Positions 1 to 12,500 of a DNA stretch of 64,000 nucleotides are shown piece by piece. The notes below the pieces were generated by a model. The model had not been told where the DNA came from and searched no databases. It saw only the letters and a program-made list of their open reading frames with translations. The position numbers and the translations under genes are program-made. Origin of the DNA: Asterochloris sp. CNOR1 (taxonomy: Eukaryota > Chlorophyta > Trebouxiophyceae > Trebouxiales > Trebouxiaceae); the NCBI GenBank assembly GCA_963969365.1, contig OZ017761.1:1612001-1676000 (forward strand), in the 5' to 3' direction. The stretch's first letter is position 1, and each line of letters starts with the position of its first letter.

Positions 1-1108
1 TCAGGACGCTGTGGCTAGGGGTGGCAAGCTGCTGGGGCTGTTCAAGAGGGCTGGGGAGCGGGTTCTCATGAACGCTAAAGGTAACGCATCTGACTCCGTC
101 GGCCTCTGCCAGCCTGACAACCTTGCAAACAGCTTCTTATCCTGCAGGGGACATGCTCGTGTGTCCGGGCTTCCTGGAGGCAGCCGTCTGGCGTAAGCTG
201 GCATTCACCAATGTCAGGCATCATCTGATGACGGCTTACATGAAGGTGGGCTCAGTAGCATGGCTTGTTGCACCCGAGGTTGCTACGCCAGAGCTCTCGG
301 CAGACAGCAGCAGAAATAACGAGTCAGCTCTGTGAAAGCACATAGTACCCACCTGCCTGCTTGCAGTCCTTCTTGGCAGTGGTGCAACGCCAGATGACCA
401 TGCAAAAGGCCAGCAGGGATGGCCAGCAGGTGCTTTTGGCAATGGCAGACAAGCCAGGCATGCGCGAGGTGGGGCAGCCTGTTGAGTTTGCATGACCTGA
501 TGCATCCAAACCCCTTTGCAATTCAGGAGGATGTTGTCTGGCCTGTCACTGCGAGAGCTTAAAGCAGTGCTGTCTGCCTGCCGTCAGTGAGCTGCAACAT
601 GACAGCTGCAATGGGACTCATTGCCCATCTGGCTGCATTATGTCTTCGCAATGATTATGTCATGCACTCTTGCAGTTATTTCTGGCTGTCTTTGGCATCA
701 CCAAACAAGACCTTCTAGAGTGCATCAAGGCAGGCTTTGGAGGCAGTCTGGTGAGCTGCAAGTGGCGCAGCCAGCCAAAGCCGCCTTCCAGCATTAGACT
801 GCTCCCTTCCACGCCTGCGCAGCTGGGAGCAGATTCTGGACAGGAACAGATGGAGACAAGGGAATCTGAGCAGGTGCACATTGGTGCTGATACCGATCTG
901 AGCTCCATTGAGAGTGCTTTGACTGCATCATCATGGCCTGCAGCTCCTGTCCTCATGGTCAGCAGGGCCACATTGTCACCTGTCTCTGCTCAGGCTGCCA
1001 GATGCCCTGCAGGTAGCCATCCCCTCCAACATTGACGCTGGCATTGCTGGCGAGGAGGCAGAACAGGCGCAGGCCTGGATGGCCCGGCGACCCTTCCTCT
1101 GGAACTAG
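1..1108 (+). CDS. 3' end of an unrecognised protein gene (5' truncated by window edge)
   Basis: I do not recognise this protein. Exons that join in phase are 367-429, 676-750 and 1013-1108, the last ending in TAG. An upstream exon ends at about 80 with a good gtaacg donor, and a possible exon lies at 148-192, but its phase does not fit the next exon, so the 5' part is uncertain. The readable C-terminus includes FLAVFGITKQDLLECIKAGF and ends EAEQAQAWMARRPFLWN. No signal peptide, membrane segment or catalytic motif is visible. The case for coding rests on clean gt...ctgcag borders, preserved phase over three exons, and composition unlike the flanking CAG-rich DNA. It converges on the expansin gene. 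Confidence 0.5.
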
Positions 1109-1498
1109 CCCAGCTGTGGCTTCGCCGCGCAGGCGTCCCCCCTTGAGCTGCTGTGCCTCCTGTTTCATTATGACCCCTCATGTACTTCGCATTTGCACAT
1201 AATGGCAAGGATTGCAGATACTTGTCATCCTCAGCTGCTTGAATATGGTTTTGCCCTCCCTTATCGCTTTTTATGAACATGCTTGACTGAACGCCTGGAG
1301 CCTTTTGAACCCCCTGCAACAGCTTTATTCGCAATCCAAATCTCTGCCAGCATATATCAGGGCAAATTGCAAGGTTCAGAGTAAAGAGCCGAGGCACACA
1401 GGTCACTTAAATATGTTGTCAAGCTTCAGGAGGAGGGAGGTTTGGTGCCCAGCGCACACCGCAGATCTTTGGGTTGGGCTGGGCCTCGCCTGTCCTGT
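1109..1498. other. Convergent 3' intergenic region, no gene seen
   Basis: About 390 bases between the stop of the left-edge gene and the stop of the expansin gene. I see only 3' untranslated-type sequence, no convincing open frame and no repeat. Confidence 0.5.
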
Positions 1499-4400
1499 TC
1501 ATTGTTGCCTCGGCAGCTGCCAAAGGTCAATGGGAGTGTTGGACCGCACATTCAGCAGCACTCCTCCACTGTCCTGGTATGCTGCCAGGATGTTCTGGCT
1601 CCAGGTGGCCATCTGTAAGCAAGTCCACAGCGTGAAACAGCTTGCCCCAGGCCGTGACTGGCCCTGAAATGCGTGCAGGAAAACGTACAAAGACAGGCAG
1701 CTTGCAAGCAACAGGCAGGCTCACTGCTCCTGGGAGCACACAATGGGCATACCTGGCATATTGACCAAGCTGCCTCACCAGCCCACATCGTCGAATTGCT
1801 TGCCCTGAGCAATTGGCTGGCTCAGCTGCCCATAGGTGCATGTGCAGCCAATGCGCGACAGAGTTGACAACTTCACGCACGAGCTGCCACAACAGGCACC
1901 CCCCTAACGGGGAGGTTGCCACTGATGGGGAGCCTCGCTGCGCCCCACTGCAGCCCAGGCAGACTGAGACATGATCAGATGTGGGCTCACCGTGGTGTTG
2001 AAGTGTTGCTCCCAGCTGGTCCAGACAGCCCCATCATCTCCATTGTTGGGCCCACAAGGCACCTCCTGCAGCCAGCATCTAGTGCTCAGCAACGCCAACC
2101 TGGGGCTGGCCCTCCCGCCACCAGCTGCCAAGCTGTGCATGCAGAGGGCTGCCGACGCCACACACATCCCCTGCAAGCACTTACTCCCGCCCGAAGCGGA
2201 ACAATCTAGCATAATGCACCAATTGTGCTGCAGACCTTGTTCACCTCAGGCAGCGCTGAGCTCACTCAGCAAGGAATGGCTGGTGGGGCACCCAGTTCAG
2301 AGGCAAGCTGAGCCAGTATCCTGCCTGACGTGTGCATGCAGTGGGCAGGCTCTCCCGCTGGCAGTGGCTCTGTGGAGCACTCAGGCCTTCATCCAGGCTG
2401 AGCACAAGATGCAGCTTGCCTTGTACTCCACGTCCATGTTGCCGCAGCCTGGGTCCGCAATGGCAGCAAAGGCAGGTTGAGACAGGTCCTGCATGCAGCG
2501 GGACCCATGTTTTGCTGGCAGATCAAAGCCAACTCGGCGTGCACCCTCGGCAGAGGTGATGGGTGCTGGCATCATGCATGCAGGCCACTCATGAGGGACA
2601 GCATAGGTTGGTGGATGCAACAGGTGCTAAGGGTGATGATGCTCTGCTGTTGTGATGCCTGGCAGTCGCTGCAATCTCAGTGCGAAGCTCAGGCACAGGT
2701 GCCGGATGCTGACAACCTGCACAAGTGGCACTGGCAGGTGGCAGGCGCCACATTGCAGCCCTGCCGCAGTCTGCAAAGCCGCCAGCAGACCCCGGAAGAA
2801 TGTCTGTATTGTGTCATCATGAGGGACACATCTCACCAGGTGCCGTGACACAGTGGTTGCATTCTCAGCAGAGGTGACGGACTGCCGGCTGCAGGGGGCG
2901 AAAACAGTGCTTTGGAAGACAGTGCTCTGGAAGTGTATGGCCACAGCAGCAGGCTGTAGGCGCAGCGGTGTGTGCCACATACACTCACCTGTTGCAGCAG
3001 TTGGCAAAATTACTTGGGTTTTGTGTGCATGGGCAGCTATCGGTGATCTGCAGCGGAGCGCAGCAAACAGTCAGATGCAGGGCAGCTGGGCAGCAGGATT
3101 GCAGCCTTGGGATGTGGCAAGGTCGTCAATCTCAGACAACCTGAGGGTGGGTTGCAGCCTGATGAGTCTGAACAGAGTACAAGGGCAGGTGCTGCAGGCT
3201 GATCTGGCACTGTGTGCAGCAGGTCCAGCCATGCATGGCAGCACCAACAGCAATGCACCCATGGGCCACATGGGGCTGGCCGCACCCCTTGCAAGCCGCC
3301 TGTCATACAACCAACAAAATGGTACCTGACCTGAACAAAGACCTCAGGGTTGCCTGGCAGGCAGGGGGCAGGCCCAGGGTACTTGCTGTTGGGCAGTCCC
3401 CGAGTGGGGCCTGCAGGCGGCAGGCCACTTCAGTCAGGCACAGCCTGAGCCCATCTCAGGTAGCATCAGTGGTGCCGGCAGCACCTCAGATTCAGGCAGG
3501 CTGGCGCTGATGTGCGAATGCCTGCAGGACTGGCCAGCAACAGGGCAAGATGTGCTGCCTGATTCACAGCCCACATGGAGCGGATCTCACAAACAGGGAG
3601 GAGCCAAAGGCCAGCAACAAGCAGATGGCTGCTAGACAATGCAGGGCAAGCTGTCGCTTGACAGTGCAGCCCACCTGCGACGCATCTGACATACAGGCAG
3701 GTGCCGCAGGTGTTGGTGCCCACATTCTGGCCGTTCCCCACCATGCCCCCAGAGATGTCAACTGCAGGCAGCAGTAGCATGCTGAGCAGGCATAGCGTGG
3801 TGATTTGCTGCAGTGCGCCCGGTCAAACCCCGCAATTGCAAAGGCGCGGGCAAGCGGCAGCGGGCTGCAACCTTGATGAAAGCTCTACTTGCCTGCAGCA
3901 ATGTGACTTGGTGGGCCTATGCTAACAAGACAAGGCGTTCCAGAGCTGTATCCAAAGTTAGTGCACTTGCATGTTCCATCATTCCAGTCCTGCAGACCGG
4001 TCCCAACTGCTAAGACAATGTTTGGCAGGCAGTCTGACAGGCAGGCCAAGCCATGCAAGCAGGCACCACATACAGGCCAGGTCTGGCAGGCAGCATGAGC
4101 ACTGCAATCCAGGCAGCTCATCTGCCAACCCAGGACCGACGGTTGGTCTGAGCCATGTGTGTGGCAGCCCAACGGGTGCAGGCCAACTCAACCCTTCTGA
4201 GTGAGCAGCAGGGTTGAACAGGATCGGCATGTGCACGTGTCAGACAGAGCATCAAGCACAGAGGACTGCCCAGCAGCAGGCTCACCGAGTGCAGGGCATC
4301 AGTAGGGCCATACCTGCAGTCAGCAACTCTGCCCTTGAGCAGCTGTTGCTGGGCAATGCTGCCTGACACAGGGCCCAAATGTAGCAGATGGGCATTGAGG

Positions 4401-5153
4401 TGGGTCTGCAGGGACAGCTGGGGGTGCAGCCATTGCTATGAGTAGGTACAGGTGCACCGTGTAACTCACAGGGTCGCAACAGCGCCGCTGACCCACACGT
4501 CTGCCGCTTGCACCGGAGTGGATGGGGCTGCAGTGGGGCCTGGAGGCGCTGTGGACGGCATCCCTGAAGGTGGGCTGTGGACGTCAGGTGTGGGCGCAGC
4601 AGCTGGGGGCTCTGGATCTGGCACAGATGGAGTTGTAGGATCTGCAGTCAGGCACAGAGGCAGCGTAGCAAGGTGGGCTGGCCAGGGCTGGGGGGTACGC
4701 CAGGGTCATGCCTGTGCAGCAGCTGGGGATGCTGGCTTGGCCACGGCATGAGATGCCTCATCTGCAGGCAGGCAGAGAGTCAGGGTGGCACCCTGCAGGT
4801 GGGCAATGAACAGGCCACAGCATCAGGCGCCTCATCTGCACCAGGCCAAGAGAAGGGTGACAGCATGACTGGGCCCAATGGTGATTCTCAGGGTGACCCT
4901 GCAGGCAGACATAGAGGAGGATGGCTGTGTGAACAGGCAGACAGACACAGCTGGCGGCGCACTTCAGGTGGCTGTTTGGCATTCCAAAGCGACAGCTGCC
5001 AGCTGACTGACCTGCTCCCACCAGAACATGCATACCAGTATCCAAGATACATGTCCTTGCATTCATTGCAGTGCATGAGGGCTTGCCTGCACCCTGAGCC
5101 AGGCGAGCGCTGCCCAGAAGCAGGCACACAGCCAGAGAAACTGACATTGCCAT
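1499..5153 (-). CDS. Expansin-like secreted protein (D1 double-psi barrel + CBM63-like end)
   Basis: Predicted cell-wall-loosening, secreted, non-catalytic protein. Start 5153 is chosen because it gives a signal peptide (MAMSVSLAVCLLLGSARLAQ, then a GA). A following exon near 5030-4960 reads GSCRFGMPN. Exon 3675-3761 reads NVGTNTCGTCLYVRC, the expansin CGxC strand. Exon 2989-3047 reads ITDSCPCTQNPSNFANCCNR, matching the TDTCPC...CC block of algal expansins. Exon 2420-2488 (DLSQPAFAAIADPGCG...VEYK) and exon 1991-2065 (EVPCGPNNGDD) form the typical end of domain D1. Last exon 1499-1612 (WSQNILAAYQ...GVLLNVRSN) resembles the CBM63-like domain. The 2066-2419 intron is GC-AG. One or two middle exons (about 3674-3048, 2988-2489 and 1990-1613) are not resolved. 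Family assignment is strong; the full exon set is not. Confidence 0.78.
2066..2419 (-). other. GC-AG intron in the expansin gene
   Basis: Donor reads TACAAG|GCAAGC and acceptor ggctgcag|GAGG. Splicing here is phase 0 and joins VEYK to EVPC, which restores the conserved end of expansin domain D1. The nearest GT donor would delete VEYK. Confidence 0.75.
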
Positions 5154-5514
5154 CCTTGCTGATCCTGTGCACATGTCAGAGATCAGGCAACACAGGAGCT
5201 GGCCTGCAGTTGCTGGTTTGCAGGTCACCAGAGCAAATCAGCTGCTTTTGAAAGTCTGGGCTTAGGTCAACATTACTCGCGGCTGATCTCCCTACAAGTT
5301 GCTGTGCAGCCTTCAATGCAGATCAGTGCTTGATATATACAGCCAATCAGAGGCATGTCCTGTTTGTGTCGTGGGCTGCCTCCGAGATTCGGCCAAGTTG
5401 ACCAAACAAATTGCCTAATACAACAGCAAATGTACCTTTGTGGCTCCTGCCTGCCACTCTTGTGCTCCACTGTTGCCTGTAGACTGTCTTCCCAGCTTGC
5501 CGGCGCTGCCAGCA
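5154..5514. other. Spacer between two minus-strand genes
   Basis: About 360 bases upstream of the expansin start and downstream of the SET-gene stop. It should hold the expansin promoter. No TATA box or repeat stands out. Confidence 0.4.
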
Positions 5515-8500
5515 TCAGAGCCCCATCTGGTCTGCAAGCTGCTCCAGCATCCTCCTCTCCACGCCCCTCACATGGGCGGCTGCTGCCACTCTCCAGGCAG
5601 CTTTGCTGGTATCAGGGCCCACTAGTGAAGACCCAGACCCAGCTGCATGCTGCTGTCTACTGACAGCCTCTGCGCACAGCATTGCAGGGCCTTCTGCATC
5701 AGCAGACTTGGGCTGGTGGGCCATCAGACCTTCACGACCCACCACAACAGAGTCCAATTTGGCAGGAGCCTGTGGGCCGGGCCCTGGGGCAGCCATTTGT
5801 GACAGTGCAGTGCTGAGTTCAGCAGGTGCTTGCACAGCTGGTCCCGCAGCAGTCTGCCCTGTTGGCCCCTGCTCGGCGCCTGCCTCAGGAGGTAGCTGCT
5901 GCTGGCAGGCCACTGCAGCTTCCACTGCTGGCTGCGAGCCTGCCAGCTGCTGCAGACGAGCCCTGGCTGCAGCGCGCACTGCCTGCCTGGCCTGGGTCTG
6001 CAGGCCGGTCTCCTGCAGCAGCTGCTGCACCTCTTTCTTCCTCTGCAGCAGCACGGCAGGATGGGTTAAAGAATTTCACGCCAGCAGGAAGCCTGTGAGG
6101 GAGACATCTGGCCTGCCAGGAATGCAGTGCAGCTACATCGAGGGAGGGCCAGGCGGGTGTAGGGTGTCTGCACGCCATGCCTCACAGAAGCCATATGTGC
6201 ATGCCTGTGGAGCAGGGCAAATGGGTTGCAGCAGGTGGGGTGTGCAGGACGGCAGGGCAGGGTTGAGTTGTCTGCAGGTCTCAAGGCACCGCAAGAGGAC
6301 ACAGCATGACAAGGTGCAGGATGTGGTGCAGCCTCAGCAGCCCACAAGTAGCTTGCTGCAGTCCCCACCTGCTTCCTCTTGGCCTGCAGCACCCTGGCAC
6401 GCTGGGCAACAGAGGCCACCAGTAGAACAGCAGCCTCCATCAGAGCAGCCTGCAATGCTGCATCGTCTGGCCGCCATGCCAGCCATCCACTCTTTGGCGT
6501 CAGGTTTGCAGCCTGCAGGGCAAACGAGACACGGCAAACACTGGCTAGGTCTGCACTTGTCATCCCTCTGATGGTGTGCTGGGCGCCAGGCAACAACATT
6601 GTGTGACAGGCAACTGGCAATAAGCTCCCAAAGCCTGCAGTGGCTGGCCTGCCTCTCAAGCGCAGGTGGGACCTTGTGGGCTGTAAGAGATGAAGACAGG
6701 GGAGTTCATCAGACGAGAAAGACACAGAGCACCCGCCTGCAGCTTGAACAGCTCCTCTTCATCTGGGCAGCAGTTGGGTGCTCCCTCAGCCGCCATGCCA
6801 ACGGCCAGCTTTTGGCGCTTCTGCATCTTCTTAACTGGCTCGACAAGGCCTTCTTCAGCTGCGGCTGCTGCTGCAAGACACTCCTTTGCTCTGCCACCCT
6901 GGGATGCTTGAGCTGCAGCTGCTGCTGCAGCCAGCTCTTTCAGGGACAGCTCGCAGCAGTCAAAGCGATTCGGTTCAGTCTCTACAAACCTGCACAGAAA
7001 CAGTAATGTTTTTATTATTGCTCAATCTACTGCCTGTGATGCAATGAATCCAGCCGCCACATGCAGCAGCAGCTGATGGCCTGTCTCTTTCATGCTTTGA
7101 AACAGACCCAGGGCAGCGCCCCAGCCAGATGCGGGGAGCATGCTCACCCATAGCACCGCAGCAGCTCAGTACTGCTCAGCTGCCCATAGCTGTTGACTAG
7201 TTCCTGCCCTGAAGCGATGTCAGCAGTAGCCAGCATCTGGAGGGTGCCCTGATAGTCATCGTGGTGCAGCCTGACGTTGCACTTGCCAGTTGCATGATTG
7301 AGCATGTCCCAGAGAGGCACCTGAGAAGCACAGGGAGCCGCTAGCTTGCTTGCTGCTTGAGGACGGGTGCTTGCATTGCACTTGCCAGCCAGTCCAAGAA
7401 GGAAGTGCGCCCTTCGCAGAGAGTCTGGCACAGGCAGCTTGGCGCATGAAGGCAAGCTGTGCTGGCAGTCGTTGTACCAGGCAGATGGGCTTGTGCAAAA
7501 CGGCATGGTTTTGTCAAGAATGGTACAAGCATGGCACTGCTACTTGACTCACCATTGCCTGGTACTGATCATCCCCCAGCATGAAGGCATAAGCAGACAC
7601 CACAGCTGTGGCCCACAGGTATAGCTGCCAGCTCTGGGATCTGCTTGGTGGCCAGGGCACTGCGCTGGCGTACTGCTGCAAGAAAGGGGCGATGACCTCC
7701 TCGAACTTCTCCTTCACCTGCAGCAAGCAGCAGCTTCAGGCAGGCAGCAGCATGCCTGTTGGCTTGTGAATTGCCACGATGTCATGTGCTGTCACCAGCA
7801 TCGCGCTTCACTGCCAGGCTGCTTGGTGCTGCTTGCCTGCCCTGTGCATGCCAAGAAGATTTCTTGGCATGGTAGACTGTCATCCTGCACAAGGACAGGG
7901 CTGTAATGGTGTCAATGTACTTTCCCCAGGCCTAAAGGCGCGCCAGTGCACCCAGGCAACGCCTACAGTGATTGAGGCTTCCAGGCAGGGCAATGCTGAA
8001 CTTGGTTGTTACATAGCAGAGCGTGGCCATGGCAGCGCAGCTCGGCACAAGCAGCCCATGCAGGAAGCTCCATGCACGAAACCTGCGAGGGAGGCTCCAC
8101 AAAGCTCCCGCGCAGTGCCAGTGACCCCCTCAGCTTGTCCAGCAGCGCAGTCCCCTCCATGAGAGCCTGGTCAGAAGCTGGCCACAGAAATGGCAGCCCT
8201 GGAAGGCTGCTGGGCAACACGCTGAGGTATCCATCCCACCTGCAGCGCAGTGGGGGCAAGTCTGTGACCACCTGAGGGCTTGTCAACACCTCCTGGGGCT
8301 TGCCTCCCAGCTGACTGCAGCCTGGTAGCACCGTACCACGTTCTGGTCTGGAAGGGCTTGTCTTCCCTCGTGAAGGCATCAGCATGACTCGCTGCAAGAA
8401 GAATCACGGGCAGGGTCCCGTGCCAGCAGAACTGCGCTTCGCTCAGGCTAGTCCTTGTGCTGCAGGCAGGCATCACAGCAGGAGCTCTGCTGCGCAGGAC

Positions 8501-9202
8501 TGCACCTTATCCCAGACGCTGCTGCACCCCACAAGTACTAAGAGCGCCGCCTTGGCATATCCAGCAGTTCAACACAAGATGCTGCTGCGCTAACCTGCTG
8601 GCCGTGCCAAGGCAGCGCTCTGCCATGACTGCCAACACGAGCCCCGCCACCTCAGCTTGGTTGCCTCCAGGTCCTCCATTGCAGAGGTGTGCTGCCTCCA
8701 GCTCAGCGCTCAGGCTGCAGCGCAAGAGTGCTGTAGTGCTTGAGGCAGCAGGGAGACCGCTCCCTGAGCAAACATGCGCAGCTGCAGAAGGCAGAGGCTT
8801 CCATGCTGTAGCAGAGGCGCCGCACAAAGTGGAATGGCAATTGCACAGGCGGCATAGGCCACAGCCTGCCTGTCTGCTGAGCTTGGCAAAGGAGCCTGAC
8901 AGTGCGGGATTGCATTCTCACCAGGAGGTGTGGGGCATCAACACAGAGTCATCAGGCACCTTAATCAACAGGCTCCCTGCTTTGATGCTCTCGGTGGCTC
9001 TTACTCCTCTTCCTGCACCAGCAGTTTGAGTTTGCGATCTGTGTGGTCTGCATGGTGATCTCTGCTGTTGAGCCATGGGCACACCTGTGCCAGGAAGGTC
9101 ACATATCTCACAAGAGAGCTGGCTGCAGTCCTCCCTGTCTAGCCATGCCTGAAAGTTGTTGATTGCATGGACCTGCATTGCCTGATGCTGCTGCTCATTC
9201 AT
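5515..9202 (-). CDS. SETD6/Rubisco-LSMT-class SET-domain lysine methyltransferase
   Basis: Likely transfers methyl from S-adenosylmethionine to a protein lysine; target unknown. Start 9202 is the first ATG of the open exon (MNEQQHQAMQVHAINNFQAW). Exon 1 (to about 8922) carries AGRGVRATESIKAGSLL, the first SET strand. The next exon (to about 8593) has AGLVLAVMAERCLG and joins in phase to 8083-8239 (RWDGYLSVLP...LQGT-type GTALL). Exon 7553-7717 has LWATAVVSAYAFMLGD. Exon 7148-7320 has VPLWDMLNHATGKCNV and SGQELVNSYGQLSSTELLRC, the SAM-binding NH and catalytic-tyrosine region in SETD6 order. Exon 6733-6989 starts GFVETEPNRFDCCEL. An Ala/Gln-rich coiled C-terminus follows (an exon near 6520-6370, last exon about 6054-5515). 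The order matches SETD6 better than other SET families; the last third is poorly conserved. Confidence 0.82.
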
Positions 9203-9567
9203 TAGGGCTGCTTTATGCAAGCACTGTAAATCAAATGCTGCCTGGAGGCCCCATCAAGAGGGGCCTTGGCACATTGCAGTGTTTCTCAAAATTGCAATTG
9301 CTGAAACCCCACATGTGCATCTATCATGACGATCGTGTTGTGAGGGATAAGGACGGTCCTTCAGATCATTGCAGCATGCTCGACTTGCCTTCTAGGTCAA
9401 GAGCACAGCATGTGCGTTTTGTAAGCTCTCCATGCTGGCCTTGATCTGCCTGCCTGGCTACAACAGGTTCCTGAAACTTGGCTTCGCAGTGAGCGCTGCT
9501 GGCTTTCGTCAACCTGTCCCAGATCTCGACGCTGGTGCACCCATCCCCTGGCGCTGTCTAAATCAGC
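9203..9567. promoter_or_regulatory. Divergent promoter region, SET gene / J-protein gene
   Basis: About 365 bases lie between two start codons facing away from each other, so both promoters must be here or overlap upstream exons. I see no clear TATA box. Assignment is by position only. Confidence 0.45.
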
Positions 9568-12500
9568 ATGGTCAAGCTCAGCCGGGAGGAATGCTATGAG
9601 CTGCTGGGAGTGAAGGTGTGTCTGGTTGCCTGGTGCTGCTGCTGAGCAACGCTGTTCTCGCTGCCTCCTCTGAGTGCTGATGTGCCCATCTGCAGGAGGG
9701 TGACGATGATGCTATCATCCAGAAGGCCTACAAAAAGCTTGCATTGCAATGGTGAGGCGCCACAGACATGGCAAGGCACCTTGGTTTTGCCAGGCAGTAT
9801 GTAGGCTTTGAGGGGCCTATCTGCAGCAGCGCAGCTGCTTGATTCGGGCTTCATGAGGCTTGTGTGCCCCTCTGGGTCAGCCAATGCTGCTAACCCATGT
9901 GCTGCCTAAGGTTACCACAGGCAGCTCAGCGTCAGGCAGGCACCGTCTGTTTGTGGGTGGCGGAGCCCCTGTTTTGAGCTTTGGCTTAAGAGTGCCACAT
10001 GATTGCAGGCAGGATTGCTGCGGCTCACAATGGCTCTTGTCAAGGGCTGCTTCACCTTGCTGGGCCCATTGTTGCTGCAGCATCCTGCATGCCCAGTGGT
10101 GAATTGGCTGCTCCGCAGCTAGGCTTGGAGGGAGGCACCTGCATGCTCTGCAGCACCGTCCATATGTTCTCTGTGACGCTGAGTCGACTACCTGTGCACA
10201 TCAGGTACTTTGACGAAGACCCAGCTGACACATTGACAATGATCATCACCTCCTCGCTGGCCGTTGACCTCCTGCACTGCAGGCAGCATAGAGGGATTGA
10301 CATATAATGGTCACATGAAGTCCTGCCTGTGCTGCACTGCAGACACACAAACCTGAAAGCAGGCAGAACGCAATGCGTTCACCCCCTGAGGCACAGTTCC
10401 GGTGCATAGCTCTCGGAGGCCAACCCTCCTTGTGTCCTGCAGAAACCCCATGAGGAATCCAGACAGCGCAACCTGCCCTTCAGCAACTGCAGACCTTCAG
10501 CAGCTGCAGACCTGTGCGCCACGTGCAGACACACTGTCAAGCACTCAGAGAGCACTCCCCCTCTTCCTGGCTCTGCAGGCAGCCTGGCAAGCTCCTGGAC
10601 AGCCCACACAGTGGTCTCAGCCAGCAGTTGCATCCCATCCTGCCCTGCAGAAGTCCGACAAGCACCTGGGCTTATAAAGTCCTGTGTCACTTACAGGGCC
10701 TTTGTCTCAACCGCAGCTGTGCTCCCTCACAAGGACCGTCGTCGTACAGGCGACGGCAGCAGTCAGACCCAGATTGCCCGCTTTGAGCTGCCCTGTGGTG
10801 CAGGCTTTCTGTCACTAGCCCAGAAGGCACACACGTGGCAGGGCTTAGTGGCAGGTCCAGCAGGTTGATCTGCCTCTCCCTGGTGTATTGCAGGCACCCT
10901 GACAGGATCTTGGAGAACCCACAGAGTCCTGTGCCTAGCCTACCCCATGCGACTCCTCTCTTGCTTGCCTCCCTCATTCCCCATGCACGCACCTGACAAG
11001 GACCTGGAAAGCCAACAGGGAGTGAATCTTTCTCAGCTGCCTCCCCTGCTGCTCCTGCAGGCATCCTGACAAGAATCCAGACAACAAAGGAGAGGCCACC
11101 ATCAAGTTCCAGGGCATCTATAATGCGTACACACGGCTGACCCAAGAGGAATCCTCGTCCGAGGATGACTTTGACGACTACAACGAGGACCCTTATGATG
11201 CAGCAGCCCAATTCTTCTCACGCTTGTGAGTGAAGGGTCATCATGGGCTCACGGCAAACCCTGAGTTCAAGCTGCCTTCAGCTTGCCGGGGTCCAGTGGG
11301 TTCCAGTGCAGCAGATGGTTGTGCTGCACGTTCCCAGCTTTGCATGCAGCCACTCACTCTCTTTGCATGTGTGAGCTTTGGGGGGCTCTGCCGCACCTGT
11401 AGCTGCGCTCAGCACGCTTGAAGGCTGCAACTTATTGCATGCTCCCAGCGCCAGCTGAGATGCAATGGACCCACTGTGATCAGGGTTGTCTCTGTTGTAT
11501 TGACACTGCTTGACACCCGAAGGCAGGTGCAGGCTCCCTATCGCCCAGCAGCAGCTTAGCACAGCATAGCACTGTAGCTCTGAGAACAGCAATGGTCCAA
11601 ATAAAAATGTGACAGAGACTATGTTGCCTGGGCCGTTGTCTCCCTGCACATCTTCCAGCAAGGCAGATTTCTTAGGCGCCCAGGAGCTGCATGGCTGTAG
11701 CACACTTGCAACACCTTCAGTGCCTGCTCAAAGGTCACTCCGTCCTGTCAATATCAGAGCTCACTCAGCCCATTCCCCATGATCTGCAGCTTCGGCAACA
11801 TGGGCCATTTCCCCGGCTATGGCATGGGCAGCATGGGTGGCGGCTTTGGCGTGGGAGGGGCTCCTGGCATCAGGATCTTCAGCATGGGAGGCATACCAGG
11901 CATCGGCTTTGGCATGGGAGGCGGTGGCGGCCGTGGGTAAGCAGGGGTGCTTGTGCGCGCCAATCCCCACTGCCCTGAAATGTCTGCTCTGGAAAGGTAC
12001 AGTGTACATTAATCGACTAAATTGCAGCATCCTGTGTCCTGCATGCTCAGCTCTAGAACTGAGTACAGAGATGCGGAAGCAGACACAAATAACATAGCCT
12101 GCTGCATCTGCTCCCTGCAAAAGCGGGCATGGCACCAGAGCATTCTGCATATTGTCGACACAAATTGCTTGCCTGCAAGAGCATGCAACCTGCCCTTGCG
12201 TTGCACCCCCAATGTACTGAGTAAGCCAACTTGTTGCTAGTGATGGTGATGCGTAGCACAGCAATTGCTTGTGCAAGCCAAGCATGTGCATACCTCGGCC
12301 TGCATCAGTGCTGGGAGGCACAGCGCGTTGATTTGTGTGCCTCAACTTGTCTACCTGGCTGTCACCGCAGGTACTTTGGCAATGACGAGTGGGAGGATGA
12401 CTCAAATGATTCTGACTATGCCGACAGCCGGCAGCAGCGGCGAACCCAGGACCGCGCGCAGTGGCGACAGTCACGCAAGCAGCAGGAGCAGCAGTGGCGC

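Noticed and set aside
4577-5251. 224-codon plus-strand open frame
   Set aside because: No domain, Trp/Cys-rich arbitrary composition, and antisense to the 5' part of the expansin gene including its signal peptide.
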